In this document: one piece after another, positions 20,179-27,599 of the stretch | Numbering within the stretch: the stretch's first letter is position 1 | Layout of the letters: each line of letters opens with the position of its first letter | Origin: Verrucomicrobia bacterium UBA1200 | GTDB lineage: Bacteria; Verrucomicrobiota; Kiritimatiellia; RFP12; UBA1067 | NCBI GenBank assembly: GCA_002309765.1 | Contig: DBXY01000015.1 | Location: forward strand, 12,402 to 40,000 | Length of the DNA: 27,599 nucleotides | Reading direction: 5' to 3' | The notes under the pieces: model-generated | Database searches by the model: none | Seen by the model: the letters and a program-made list of their open reading frames with translations, nothing else | What the model was told of the DNA's origin: nothing | Made by a program: the position numbers and the translations under genes

Positions 20179-21888
20179 ATGCGAATAGTTATCGGAGAAG
20201 GCAGTTGCGGTATCGCGGCGGGGGCGAAGAAGCTCCACAGCGCCCTGTCGCAGCTTGGCGCGGAGGTCGGGATCACCGGCTGTATCGGTATGTGTTACCT
20301 GGAGCCGATTATCGATCTGTACGAAGGTCAGGATTTGAAAGCCCGTCTGGTCCGCGTTCAGGATAAGGATGCCCAGCGGATTGTTGATGCGGCTAAAAGC
20401 GGCGACCTTTCCGGCGTTGAGGATTTGAGGATTTCCAGCGATGACGAGAGTTTCCTTTCCAAACAGACCCGTATCGCGCTTCGCCATTGCGGAATTATCG
20501 ACCCGGAATCGATTGACAGCTACCGGGCGGCGGACGGTTACAAGGCAATTGCCAAAGTCCGCGAGAGCATGACTCCGGAGGAGGTAATCGAGGAGATCAA
20601 GATTTCCGGTTTGGCCGGGCGCGGCGGCGCGGGTTTCCCGACCTGGTTCAAGTGGAACGCCGCCCGCAATTCCAAAGGCGACGAAAAGTACCTGATTTGC
20701 AACGCCGACGAGGGCGACCCCGGCGCGTTCATGGATCGCGCGGTGATTGAATCCGATCCGCATTCGCTTTTGGAAGGAATGCTGATCGCGGCATACGCGA
20801 TCGGGGCGAAACGCGCTTTCGTTTATGTTCGCGCCGAGTACCCGCTGGCGATTATCCGTCTGGAGAAGGCGATCGCCGACGCGACCGCCGCCGGCATTAT
20901 GGGTGATTGCGAGATCCGCATTAAGGCCGGCGCGGGAGCGTTTGTTTGCGGCGAAGAGACCGCGCTGATCGAGTCGCTGGAGGGTAACCGCGGTATGCCG
21001 CGCCTGAAACCCCCGTTCCCAGCCGAGAAGGGATACATCCAGAAACCGTCTAACATCAACAACGTCGAAACCTTTGCCAACGTCGCTTGGATTATCCTCA
21101 ATGGCGGTAAGGCGTTTGCCGCGATGGGAACCGAGAACTCCAAAGGCACCAAGGTGTTCGCCCTTACCGGAAAGATCCGGCGTGGCGGCTTGGTGGAAAT
21201 CCCGATGGGGCTTACCCTGCGCGATGTCATATTCGATATCGGCGGCGGCATTCGCGATGGCAAAAAGTTCAAGGCGGTGCAGATGGGCGGCCCGTCAGGC
21301 GGTTGCATCCCGGAATCGCTGCTTGACACCCGTATCGATTACAAAGAATTGGGCGCGACCGGAGCCATCATGGGGTCCGGCGGCATGGTGGTCATGGACG
21401 ATTCGACCTGTATGGTCAACATGGCCCGTTTCTTCCTCGACTTCACCGCCAAGGAGAGTTGCGGCAAGTGCGTGCATTGCCGGATCGGAACCAAGCGCTT
21501 GCATGAAACGCTGGTTCGGATTACCGAGGGCAAGGGCAAAGAGGGCGACGTGGAGTTGCTGGAAGAGCTTTGCCGCGGCATCAAGGACGGCGCGTTGTGC
21601 GGTCTTGGACAGACCGCGCCGAATCCGGTGCTGACCACCATCCGCTATTTCCGCGACGAGTACGACGCGCACATCCGTCAGCAGCAGTGCCCGGCTAAAG
21701 AATGCGTGGCGTTGCGTCGGTTTACGATTGACCCCGTTAAGTGCCGTGGCTGCACCATGTGCGCGAGAAATTGCCCGGTGGGCGCGATTACCGGAACGGT
21801 GAAGAACCCGCACGTCATCGACCAGACGAAGTGCATCAAGTGCGGCGCATGCAAAGCAACCTGCAAATTTGGAGCGATCAATGATTAA
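20179..21888 (+). CDS. NuoF-like FMN / NADH-binding subunit with extra ferredoxin domains (StnB/HydB/HndC-type)
   Basis: 569 residues from the ATG at 20179, with GAAAGG 8 bases upstream. Domains in order: an N-terminal thioredoxin-like part (C10, C35, C39 visible), then the NADH/FMN domain with ISGLAGRGGAGFPTWFKW and CNADEGDPGAFMDR. Next are the SLBB part and the N3-type [4Fe-4S] site ESCGKCVHCRIGT...CGLGQTAPNP. A C-terminal two-cluster ferredoxin follows (CRGCTMCARNCPVG and CIKCGACKATCKFG). This is the layout of the flavin subunit of HydABC hydrogenases and of Stn, where FMN is the proposed site of bifurcation between NAD(H) and ferredoxin. Its stop overlaps the next start by 8 bases, so translation is coupled. 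Confidence 0.9.
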   Translation: MRIVIGEGSCGIAAGAKKLHSALSQLGAEVGITGCIGMCYLEPIIDLYEGQDLKARLVRVQDKDAQRIVDAAKSGDLSGVEDLRISSDDESFLSKQTRIALRHCGIIDPESIDSYRAADGYKAIAKVRESMTPEEVIEEIKISGLAGRGGAGFPTWFKWNAARNSKGDEKYLICNADEGDPGAFMDRAVIESDPHSLLEGMLIAAYAIGAKRAFVYVRAEYPLAIIRLEKAIADATAAGIMGDCEIRIKAGAGAFVCGEETALIESLEGNRGMPRLKPPFPAEKGYIQKPSNINNVETFANVAWIILNGGKAFAAMGTENSKGTKVFALTGKIRRGGLVEIPMGLTLRDVIFDIGGGIRDGKKFKAVQMGGPSGGCIPESLLDTRIDYKELGATGAIMGSGGMVVMDDSTCMVNMARFFLDFTAKESCGKCVHCRIGTKRLHETLVRITEGKGKEGDVELLEELCRGIKDGALCGLGQTAPNPVLTTIRYFRDEYDAHIRQQQCPAKECVALRRFTIDPVKCRGCTMCARNCPVGAITGTVKNPHVIDQTKCIKCGACKATCKFGAIND

Positions 21889-23908
21889 GCTTACTATTGA
21901 TGGAGTGACGGTCGAGGTGGAAGAGGGTACCACCGTCTTGGCCGCGGCGGAAAAGGCCGGTATAGAAATCCCCAACCTTTGTTTTATGAAAGAGCTGAGC
22001 CCGTACGGCGCGTGCGGGATTTGCGTGGTTGAGGTCGAGAAATGCCCGAAACTTCTCCGTGCCTGCGCTACCAAAGCCACCGACGGCATGGTGGTGACCA
22101 CAAATGGCGAACGCGCCATGCGGGCGCGCAAGTTGGCGATGGAACTGCTGATGGGCGACCATGACGGTGATTGCCTCGGTCCATGCAAGTTGAACTGCCC
22201 GGCCCACACCGATTGCCAAAAGTACGTCAAGGAAATCTCCGAGGGGCGTTTCGCCGATGCGGTCGCCACAATCAAGGAGACCTTCCCCTTGCCGGCGGCG
22301 ATTGGCCGCGTATGCCCGCACCCCTGCGAGAAGCATTGCCGGCGCGGTTTGGTGGAGTCCCCGATTTCCATCGCGCATCTTAAGTATTTCGCCGCCGACC
22401 AGGTTCGGGCCGACGGAAACGAACACCCGGTTCCGGTGTCGTCACCGACCGGCAAAAAAGTCGGTATCGTTGGTGGCGGTCCGGCCGGTTTGTCCGCCGC
22501 GTTCAAGCTGGCGCAGTATGGCCATGCGGTAACCGTTTACGACCAGATGCCGGAGATGGGCGGGATGCTCCGTTACGGGATCCCCGAATACCGGTTGCCG
22601 AAGAGCATTTTGAAGTGCGAGACGGATGCGATTGCCGCGCTCGGGGTTAAGTTTGTAAACAACTTTAAAATTGGGCGCGATGCCCAGTTAGAGGAGTTGC
22701 GCGGGCAGTTTGATGCCCTGATCGTTGCCAACGGCGCGTGGAAATCCACTCCGATGCGCGTAAAGGGCGAAGATTTGCAAGGCGTGTGGGGCGGCATTGA
22801 TTTCCTTCGCGCCGTGGTGACCGGGCAGTCGGTGGAAATCGGCAACCGCGTGGCAATCGTTGGCGGCGGCAACACCGCGATGGACGCTTGCCGCACCGCG
22901 GTACGTTGCGGCGCCAAAGAGGTTTATGTGGTTTATCGCCGTACCCGCAAGGAAATGCCGGCGGAGGATATCGAGATCGCCGAGGCGGAGGAAGAGGGCG
23001 TGGTCTTTAAATTCCTCTGCACCCCGGACGAGATCTTGGGACGCGACGGCCACGTGGTCGGCGCGAAATTACAGGTGATGGAGCTTGGCGAGCCGGATGA
23101 GCGCGGCCGCCGCAAACCGGTCCCGGTGCCGGGCAAGTTCGAGACCATCGAATTGGATACGATGATTATCGCGGTCGGCCAGCGTAACGACCCTGAGGGC
23201 TTCGAGCTGATGCCGAAAACCGAGAAAGGCACCATCGCCGCCGATCCGAAGAATTTTGAAACGTCGCTTCCCGGCGTTTTCGCTTGCGGCGACACTGTCA
23301 ATCGCGGGGCTGGAATCGCCATCGCCGCCATCGCCCAGGCGAACGAAGCCGCGTTGGCGGTCAATGCGTTTCTCGCCGGCGGACGTTACGAGCCGGTCGA
23401 GCCGGTGGTGTCGGAGCGTAATCTTACGGCGGATAATTTCAAAGACGAGCCTCGGATTCCGCGGGTTAAGATGCCGCAGCGTTCGGCAGAAGAGCGCCGC
23501 CATGATTTCAAGGAGGTTAATCTTGGATTGACCGCCGAGGCGGCGATGGCGGAAGCCAAGCGGTGTCTCAAGTGCGGTTGCCACGATTACGCGGACTGCA
23601 AGCTTATCCGTTACGCCAACCTGTTGCGTACCGATACCCAGCGGTTGCGCGGCGATTTCCACACCGGGTATGTGGAGGCCGACTTGGTTGCCATCGAGCG
23701 GAACCAGCGCAAGTGCATCACCTGCAACCAATGCGTGCGGGTGTGTGAGCAGATTGCCAAGAAGGGACTGCTGGGACTTGTCGGGCGTGGTTTCAAAACC
23801 GTCATCAAACCTGAATTTAACGATCCTTCCGCCATTGCCGGTTGTCGTGACTGCCACCTTTGCGTGGACAACTGTCCGACTGGCGCGTTGCGGCTGCTGG
23901 ATAAATAG
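21881..23908 (+). CDS. NfnB/GltD-like FAD oxidoreductase fused to 2Fe-2S and 4Fe-4S domains (StnC-type)
   Basis: 675 residues. The N-terminus is a HydA/NuoG-type 2Fe-2S domain (C34, C45, C48, C62). It is followed by a cluster of four Cys at 98, 102, 106 and 112 and by the GltD-type ferredoxin motif GRVCPHPCEKHCRRG. The GltD/NfnB core shows FAD fold VGIVGGGPAGLSAAFKLA, MGGMLRYGIPEYRLP, the second dinucleotide fold VAIVGGGNTAMDACRTA with VVYRRTRKEMPA, and VFACGDTVNRGAGIAIAAIA. The C-terminus adds CLKCGCHDYADC, CITCNQCVRVCEQ and CRDCHLCVDNCPTG. There are no H-cluster motifs, so it is not a hydrogenase. It should bind NADP(H). With the two previous genes it matches the Sporomusa-type Nfn transhydrogenase. 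A misannotation as glutamate synthase small subunit or NADH dehydrogenase subunit G is easy. Confidence 0.88.
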   Translation: MIKLTIDGVTVEVEEGTTVLAAAEKAGIEIPNLCFMKELSPYGACGICVVEVEKCPKLLRACATKATDGMVVTTNGERAMRARKLAMELLMGDHDGDCLGPCKLNCPAHTDCQKYVKEISEGRFADAVATIKETFPLPAAIGRVCPHPCEKHCRRGLVESPISIAHLKYFAADQVRADGNEHPVPVSSPTGKKVGIVGGGPAGLSAAFKLAQYGHAVTVYDQMPEMGGMLRYGIPEYRLPKSILKCETDAIAALGVKFVNNFKIGRDAQLEELRGQFDALIVANGAWKSTPMRVKGEDLQGVWGGIDFLRAVVTGQSVEIGNRVAIVGGGNTAMDACRTAVRCGAKEVYVVYRRTRKEMPAEDIEIAEAEEEGVVFKFLCTPDEILGRDGHVVGAKLQVMELGEPDERGRRKPVPVPGKFETIELDTMIIAVGQRNDPEGFELMPKTEKGTIAADPKNFETSLPGVFACGDTVNRGAGIAIAAIAQANEAALAVNAFLAGGRYEPVEPVVSERNLTADNFKDEPRIPRVKMPQRSAEERRHDFKEVNLGLTAEAAMAEAKRCLKCGCHDYADCKLIRYANLLRTDTQRLRGDFHTGYVEADLVAIERNQRKCITCNQCVRVCEQIAKKGLLGLVGRGFKTVIKPEFNDPSAIAGCRDCHLCVDNCPTGALRLLDK

Positions 23909-23932
23909 GGGAGGAAAGGGTGACGCTGGCGT

Positions 23933-25480
23933 ATGGAAGGTAAGAGTGCCAAAGTGCCGTGCGATATCGCGGTGTTGCAGGAGATATCAACGGCGGTTGT
24001 CCGCGAACGGGACCTCCGCCGCCTTTTGGAGCAGGTTATTGACATTCTGGACCGCAGCATGGGAATGTTGCGGGGCACCTTCACGCTTCTGGAAGGCGAT
24101 GAGTTGCGGATTGAGGCATCGTCCAAGCAGCTGAACGCCGAGGAGCGGGCGCTGGGGCGTTATCGCATAGGCGAGGGCATCACGGGGTTGGTCGCAAAAA
24201 GCGGCAGGGCGGAAATTGTCCGCGATGTCCGAAAGGACCGGAGGTTTCTCAACCGAACCAAGTCCCGCGGGGCTGACGAGGCGCTCTCCTTCATTTGTGT
24301 GCCGTTGATTCGGCAGGGGCAGGTGATTGGCACCCTTTCCGTCGACCGCGAAATGCGCGACAATCCCGCCGCGCTGGCCAAGGATGTCGCGCTGTTGGAG
24401 ATTATCGCCAACATCACGGCCGAGGCGGCGGCGACATTCCGCGAGGAATGCACCGAGCGCGAGGCGTTGGTAAACGAAAACCGGAAGCTTCGCGGGATGC
24501 TGGCCGACGGTCTTCCCAAACGGATGATCGGCGACTGTACCGAGATGCGGTCGGTGTACGAGCAGATACGCCAAGTGGCGTCCAGCGAGGTCACCGTGCT
24601 GATTCGCGGGGCGAGCGGCACCGGCAAGGAATTGGTCGCGCAGGAAATCCAGTCGCTGTCTGCCCGCAAGGACAAGCCGTTCGTGGTGCTGAACTGTGCC
24701 GCCATGCCCGAGATGCTGGTGGAGTCGGAGTTGTTCGGACATGAGAAAGGGGCGTTCACCGATGCGCGCGAACGCCGTATCGGCCGGGCCGAGGCGGCCA
24801 ACGGGGGAACGCTGTTTTTGGATGAAATCGGCGATCTATCCATTGCCGTTCAGGTAAAACTCTTGCGCTTTTTGCAGGATCGCACATTCTCGCGGGTCGG
24901 ATCTAACGAGGTTATCCGGAGTGACGTCCGTTTTATTGCGGCGACCTCCCGCAACCTTGAAGACTTGATGTCCAAAAAACTTTTCCGCGAAGACTTGTAC
25001 TACCGACTTTCGGTGTTTCCGATCATGATGCCCGATTTGTCCGCCCGCGGCGGGGATATCGTGTTGCTTGCCCACCATTTCCTGGCCAAGAAGAGCGCGC
25101 AGCACGGTCGGCACGTTACCCGTATTTCATCTCCGGCGATGAACATGCTTCAATCCTACAATTGGCCGGGCAATGTCCGCGAGCTTGAGAATTGTATCGA
25201 GCGTGCGGTGCTTACCGCCAAAGATGACACTATTCACAGCTATAACCTCCCGGCCGCGCTGCAAACCCCGGAATTTGCGGAAGACCCGTTCCGCCCTGAT
25301 GAGAAACTTTCGCTTCGGGAGCAGCTCGCAATTGCCGAGCGCCGGATTTTGGAGAACGCGGTAAAACGTCACAACGGAAACCGCGCGGCCGCCGGGCGGG
25401 AATTGGGCGTTAGCTCGCGTATGATGAATTACAAGTTGGGGAAATTGGGTATTCTGGATATCGGCAGGGATGATGATTGA
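23933..25480 (+). CDS. GAF-AAA+-Fis sigma54-type transcription activator (NifA-like), altered GAFTGA loop
   Basis: 515 residues. A GAF sensor occupies about 20-170 (YRIGEGITGLVAKSGRAEIV, FICVPLIRQGQVIGTLSVDR). The AAA+ core occupies about 195-430, with Walker A GASGTGKE, NCAAMPEMLVESELFGHEKG, Walker B GGTLFLDEIGDL, arginine finger region FREDLYYRLSVFPI and YNWPGNVRELENCIE. A Fis-type helix-turn-helix ends it (NRAAAGRELGVSSRMMNYKL). The layout is that of NifA. The sigma54-contact loop reads GAFTDA instead of GAFTGA. GGAGG lies about 18 bases before the ATG, further than usual. It follows the Stn-like operon by 24 bases, so it may sense redox or nitrogen state and control this block. No -24/-12 promoter was found nearby. 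Confidence 0.9.
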   Translation: MEGKSAKVPCDIAVLQEISTAVVRERDLRRLLEQVIDILDRSMGMLRGTFTLLEGDELRIEASSKQLNAEERALGRYRIGEGITGLVAKSGRAEIVRDVRKDRRFLNRTKSRGADEALSFICVPLIRQGQVIGTLSVDREMRDNPAALAKDVALLEIIANITAEAAATFREECTEREALVNENRKLRGMLADGLPKRMIGDCTEMRSVYEQIRQVASSEVTVLIRGASGTGKELVAQEIQSLSARKDKPFVVLNCAAMPEMLVESELFGHEKGAFTDARERRIGRAEAANGGTLFLDEIGDLSIAVQVKLLRFLQDRTFSRVGSNEVIRSDVRFIAATSRNLEDLMSKKLFREDLYYRLSVFPIMMPDLSARGGDIVLLAHHFLAKKSAQHGRHVTRISSPAMNMLQSYNWPGNVRELENCIERAVLTAKDDTIHSYNLPAALQTPEFAEDPFRPDEKLSLREQLAIAERRILENAVKRHNGNRAAAGRELGVSSRMMNYKLGKLGILDIGRDDD

Positions 25481-25495
25481 TTTCAGAGGTGGTAA

Positions 25496-25518
25496 TTTGA
25501 CTTATAACAAGCGTCAAA
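25496..25518. promoter_or_regulatory. TTTGAC-N11-GTCAAA inverted repeat before gltS
   Basis: TTTGAC (25496-25501) and GTCAAA (25513-25518) are exact inverted copies 11 bases apart, ending 11 bases before the gltS start. It could be an operator. The left arm also contains TTGACT, a possible -35 box, but no good -10 follows at 17 bases. Confidence 0.4.
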
Positions 25519-25529
25519 GGGTTTAGGTT

Positions 25530-26849
25530 TTGGAAAATGGTGTTGTTTGTTTTATCGCGCTGTGCGCGTTGCTGTTCGTAGGAAAATTACTGCGGGTAAA
25601 TTGTTCGCTATTTCAGCGGTTGTATTTGCCAAGTTCGGTGGTTGGCGGACTGGTCGGCTTGACCGTGGTTTCCGTATGCGGCCGGTGGATTCCAGAGGAA
25701 TGCGTTAAAGTCGCCGGTAAGCTGCCGGGCTTTTTGATCAACATTATTTTCGCGACGATTTTTCTTGGCGCTGCCACCCCGAAAATCAGGGATGTGTTCC
25801 GTTTGGCCTTCCCGCAGCTGGTGGTTGGGCAACTGTTGGCGTGGGGCCAGTATGTGGTCGGTTTGGGGCTGGCCGGTTTTGTGTTGGTAAAGGCGTTCGG
25901 AGTGCCGGAGACCTTCGGCAATCTGCTGGAGATCGGTTTTCAGGGCGGGCACGGTACTGCCGGCGGCATGGCGGAGAGTTTTTCCGAAATCGGTTGGACG
26001 GACGGTGTGGCGCTCGGTTTCACTATGGCGACCATCGGTATGGTGGTCGGCGTTGTGCTGGGCATGGTGCTGATCCAGTGGGCGCACCGTCACGGTTACG
26101 TAAAGGAAGTGCGGGCTTTTGAAGATCGCCGCATCTTTGAGCGTCGTGGCTTCCATCTTAAGAACCAGCGCCCGTCGGCCGGGCTGCAAACCGTTATGAG
26201 CGATTCGATCGACTCCTTGGCCTGGCACATTGTGGTGGTTGGCATTGCGGTTTTGATCGGTTACGTAATGCATCGCTGTCTGAACATAAGGGGGTTCCCG
26301 CTCTTTCCTTTCTGCATGATTGGCGGAGTGCTGTTGCAATTAATCACCAGAAAATTGCGTAAAACCCTGTTGGTGGACCGGGTGCAAATGGAACGGATTT
26401 CCGGCGCGGCGCTTGACTTTTTGGTGGTGTCCGCCATTTCCACCATCAAACTTTCGGTGGTGGCCGCCAACTGGCTGCCGCTTGCGATTCTGGCGGTGTG
26501 CGGAACTTTGTACAGCGTTTTCATCGTGCTTTTTGTGGCCCGCCGGGTGTTCCGCACGTTTTGGTTCGAGCGGGCGATCGCCGAGTTTGGACAGTCAACC
26601 GGCGTTACCGCCACCGGGCTTATGCTGCTGCGCACGGTTGACCCGGAAAACCGCACTCCGGCGGTGATCAGTTTCGGGTACAAGCAGCTGTTGCACGAAC
26701 CCTTCATGGGGGGCGGGCTTTGGACTGCCCTTGCGGTGCCGTTGGTTTACAAACTGGGCTGGTTGCCGGTATGGCTGATCTCCCTCGCGATGCTGGCTTT
26801 ATGGTCTATCTTTGCCCTGATCATAGTCCGCCGCAACCGCAAAGGATAA
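25530..26849 (+). CDS. gltS: GltS-type sodium/glutamate symporter
   Basis: 439 residues, starting at a TTG with AAAGGG 8 bases upstream. No in-frame ATG lies near. The protein is membrane-spanning with the two-fold repeated GltS layout. Repeat 1 shows YLPSSVVGGLVGL and the loop GFQGGHGTAGGM. Repeat 2 shows FPLFPFCMIGGVLLQ and the matching loop EFGQSTGVTATGLMLLRTVDP. These glycine-rich loops carry substrate and Na+. A charged central cytosolic linker (EDRRIFERRGFHLKNQRPS) separates the halves. It imports glutamate with Na+. Some relatives prefer other anions. The neighbourhood with gdhA and a redox-balancing complex supports glutamate as substrate, by context only. Confidence 0.88.
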   Translation: MENGVVCFIALCALLFVGKLLRVNCSLFQRLYLPSSVVGGLVGLTVVSVCGRWIPEECVKVAGKLPGFLINIIFATIFLGAATPKIRDVFRLAFPQLVVGQLLAWGQYVVGLGLAGFVLVKAFGVPETFGNLLEIGFQGGHGTAGGMAESFSEIGWTDGVALGFTMATIGMVVGVVLGMVLIQWAHRHGYVKEVRAFEDRRIFERRGFHLKNQRPSAGLQTVMSDSIDSLAWHIVVVGIAVLIGYVMHRCLNIRGFPLFPFCMIGGVLLQLITRKLRKTLLVDRVQMERISGAALDFLVVSAISTIKLSVVAANWLPLAILAVCGTLYSVFIVLFVARRVFRTFWFERAIAEFGQSTGVTATGLMLLRTVDPENRTPAVISFGYKQLLHEPFMGGGLWTALAVPLVYKLGWLPVWLISLAMLALWSIFALIIVRRNRKG

Positions 26850-26898
26850 ACGGTTTGCACTCTTTTTCTCCGCGAATTGATTTTTTCAATTTTCACTG

Positions 26899-26927
26899 TT
26901 GACTCTGTGGCGGGAAAATAGTAAAAT
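26899..26927 (+). promoter_or_regulatory. Promoter of gap
   Basis: TTGACT (26899-26904) and TAAAAT (26922-26927) are 17 bases apart, a good sigma70-type pair. Transcription would begin near 26934 and give a leader of about 80 bases. Confidence 0.7.
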
Positions 26928-26934
26928 ATTGCGC

Positions 26935-27004
26935 CAATTCTGTAGGGGAGATATCCCTTTTTGCAGATGGGGAAGTTCCCCGAAGAGACTTCAACTACGA
27001 AGGA
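26935..27004 (+). promoter_or_regulatory. Structured leader of the gap message
   Basis: Three small hairpins follow one another: GGGA-GATA-TCCC, the perfect GGGGAA-G-TTCCCC (26969-26981), and GAAG-AGA-CTTC. The ribosome site GAAGGAGA (26999-27005) comes after them. A stabilising 5' structure fits a highly expressed glycolytic gene. No riboswitch class is recognised. Confidence 0.4.
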
Positions 27005-27015
27005 GATTGTAAAAA

Positions 27016-27599
27016 ATGGCTATCAAGGTTGGTATCAATGGTTTCGGCCGCATTGGCCGTATGGTTTTCCGCGCGGCGATTGAGAATTTCGCGGATGACA
27101 TTGAGATCGTCGGCATCAACGATCTGCTGGATCCTGATTATTTGGCGTACATGCTGAAGTATGACTCCGTCCACGGCATCTTCCAGCACGAAGTCAGCGG
27201 CTGCAACGAGTCGAAGATCCTTTGCGTCGATGGCAAGAAGATCCGCGTTTTCTCCGAGAAGGACCCCGCTCTCCTTCCTTGGGGCGAACTCCAGGCTGAC
27301 GTTGTCGTCGAGTCCACCGGCCTCTTCCTCACGGACGAGAAGGCCCGCGCCCACATCACCGCCGGCGCTAAGAAGGTCATTATGTCGGCTCCTTCGAAGG
27401 ACGCCACCCCGATGTTCGTCTATGGCGTGAACGACAAGACCTACGCCGGTCAGGACATCATCTCCAACGCTTCCTGCACGACCAACTGCTTGGCCCCGAT
27501 TTCCAAGGTTCTGAATGACACCTTCGGTATCAAGCGCGGTCTGATGACCACCATCCACGCCGCTACCGCGACGCAGAAGACCGTTGACGGCCCGTCCAA
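27016..27599 (+). CDS. gap: Glyceraldehyde-3-phosphate dehydrogenase, N-terminal part (cut by window end)
   Basis: 194 codons from the ATG at 27016, open to the window edge. AAGGAGA lies 11 bases upstream. The NAD fold KVGINGFGRIGRMVFRAA starts the protein, and INDLLDPDYLAYMLKYDSVHG follows with the Asp expected for NAD preference. ESTGLF, KKVIMSAPSKDATPMFVYGVN and the catalytic SNASCTTNCLAP with Cys154 are intact, as is TTIHAATATQKTVDGPS. It oxidises glyceraldehyde-3-phosphate to 1,3-bisphosphoglycerate in glycolysis. It has its own promoter and structured leader, so it is a separate unit from gltS. Codon use is strongly biased (many C-ending codons), as in highly expressed genes. Confidence 0.97.
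   Translation, partial: MAIKVGINGFGRIGRMVFRAAIENFADDIEIVGINDLLDPDYLAYMLKYDSVHGIFQHEVSGCNESKILCVDGKKIRVFSEKDPALLPWGELQADVVVESTGLFLTDEKARAHITAGAKKVIMSAPSKDATPMFVYGVNDKTYAGQDIISNASCTTNCLAPISKVLNDTFGIKRGLMTTIHAATATQKTVDGPS

Noticed and set aside
21295..22506. 403-codon open frame on the minus strand
   Set aside because: It is the shadow of the NuoF-like and NfnB-like genes. The plus-strand proteins have full sets of cluster-binding Cys.
21881..23908. Glutamate synthase small subunit (gltD) or NADH dehydrogenase subunit G
   Set aside because: The extra N-terminal 2Fe-2S domain, the extra C-terminal clusters and the NuoE/NuoF partners fit an Stn-type complex better. No gltB large subunit is present.
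26874..26893. AATTGA...TCAATT hairpin after gltS as a terminator
   Set aside because: The stem is six A/T-rich pairs with a weak T-run, so it is not convincing by sequence alone.

Overview
The window looks like part of the chromosome of an anaerobic, probably gut-associated bacterium of the PVC lineage. Kiritimatiellota or Lentisphaerota-like is my best guess. It rests on the combination of a DUF4091/GH123-like secreted glycosidase, an SBBP/Ig-like exported protein, an anaerobic bifurcating-type flavoprotein complex and an AAA/DUF4143 island. It is an inference from gene content, not from a marker gene. No rRNA, tRNA or CRISPR array was seen.

Layout. (1) 1-2107, minus strand: a secreted GH13 amylase-type enzyme (cut by the window start) and a secreted DUF4091/GH123-like enzyme. 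They run away from a promoter that carries a perfect LacI-family half-site palindrome. (2) 2272-9375, plus strand: a tight run of an RdgC-family protein, a large exported SBBP-repeat/Ig-like protein, L-aspartate oxidase (nadB) and a TrkH/KtrB potassium channel subunit. (3) 9376-18070: an accessory island, visibly richer in A+T in its second half. It holds a DUF4062 fragment, a Schlafen/AlbA_2 ATPase-regulator, an orphan winged-helix tail, three broken copies of the start of a Cas_NE0113 (Csm6/ring-nuclease type) gene, a two-lobed retropepsin-like protein, an IS256-family transposase relic, an AAA/DUF4143 ATPase, and a run of four unrecognised genes including a 37-residue membrane peptide. (4) 18072-26849: a redox and glutamate block. 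It holds NADP-type glutamate dehydrogenase (gdhA) behind a tandem palindromic operator, a three-gene NuoE/NuoF/NfnB-like complex resembling the Sporomusa-type Nfn (Stn) transhydrogenase, a GAF/sigma54-type activator with an altered GAFTGA loop, and a GltS-type glutamate:sodium symporter. (5) 26899-end: the start of gap (glyceraldehyde-3-phosphate dehydrogenase) behind a good promoter.

How it fits together. In block 4 the transporter brings in glutamate, GdhA interconverts glutamate and 2-oxoglutarate with NADP(H), and the three-subunit flavoprotein probably balances NADH, NADPH and ferredoxin. The GAF-AAA-Fis protein is the obvious local regulator. The terminator of gdhA and the promoter of the redox operon share the same bases. 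The island in block 3 looks like a graveyard of repeated insertions and deletions around defence-like genes. No ring-nuclease copy in it is intact.

The most unusual items are the Stn-like operon beside gdhA/gltS, the three NE0113 scars, the single-chain two-DTG protease, the overlapping terminator/promoter, and the tandem TTACA-N5-TGTAA operators.
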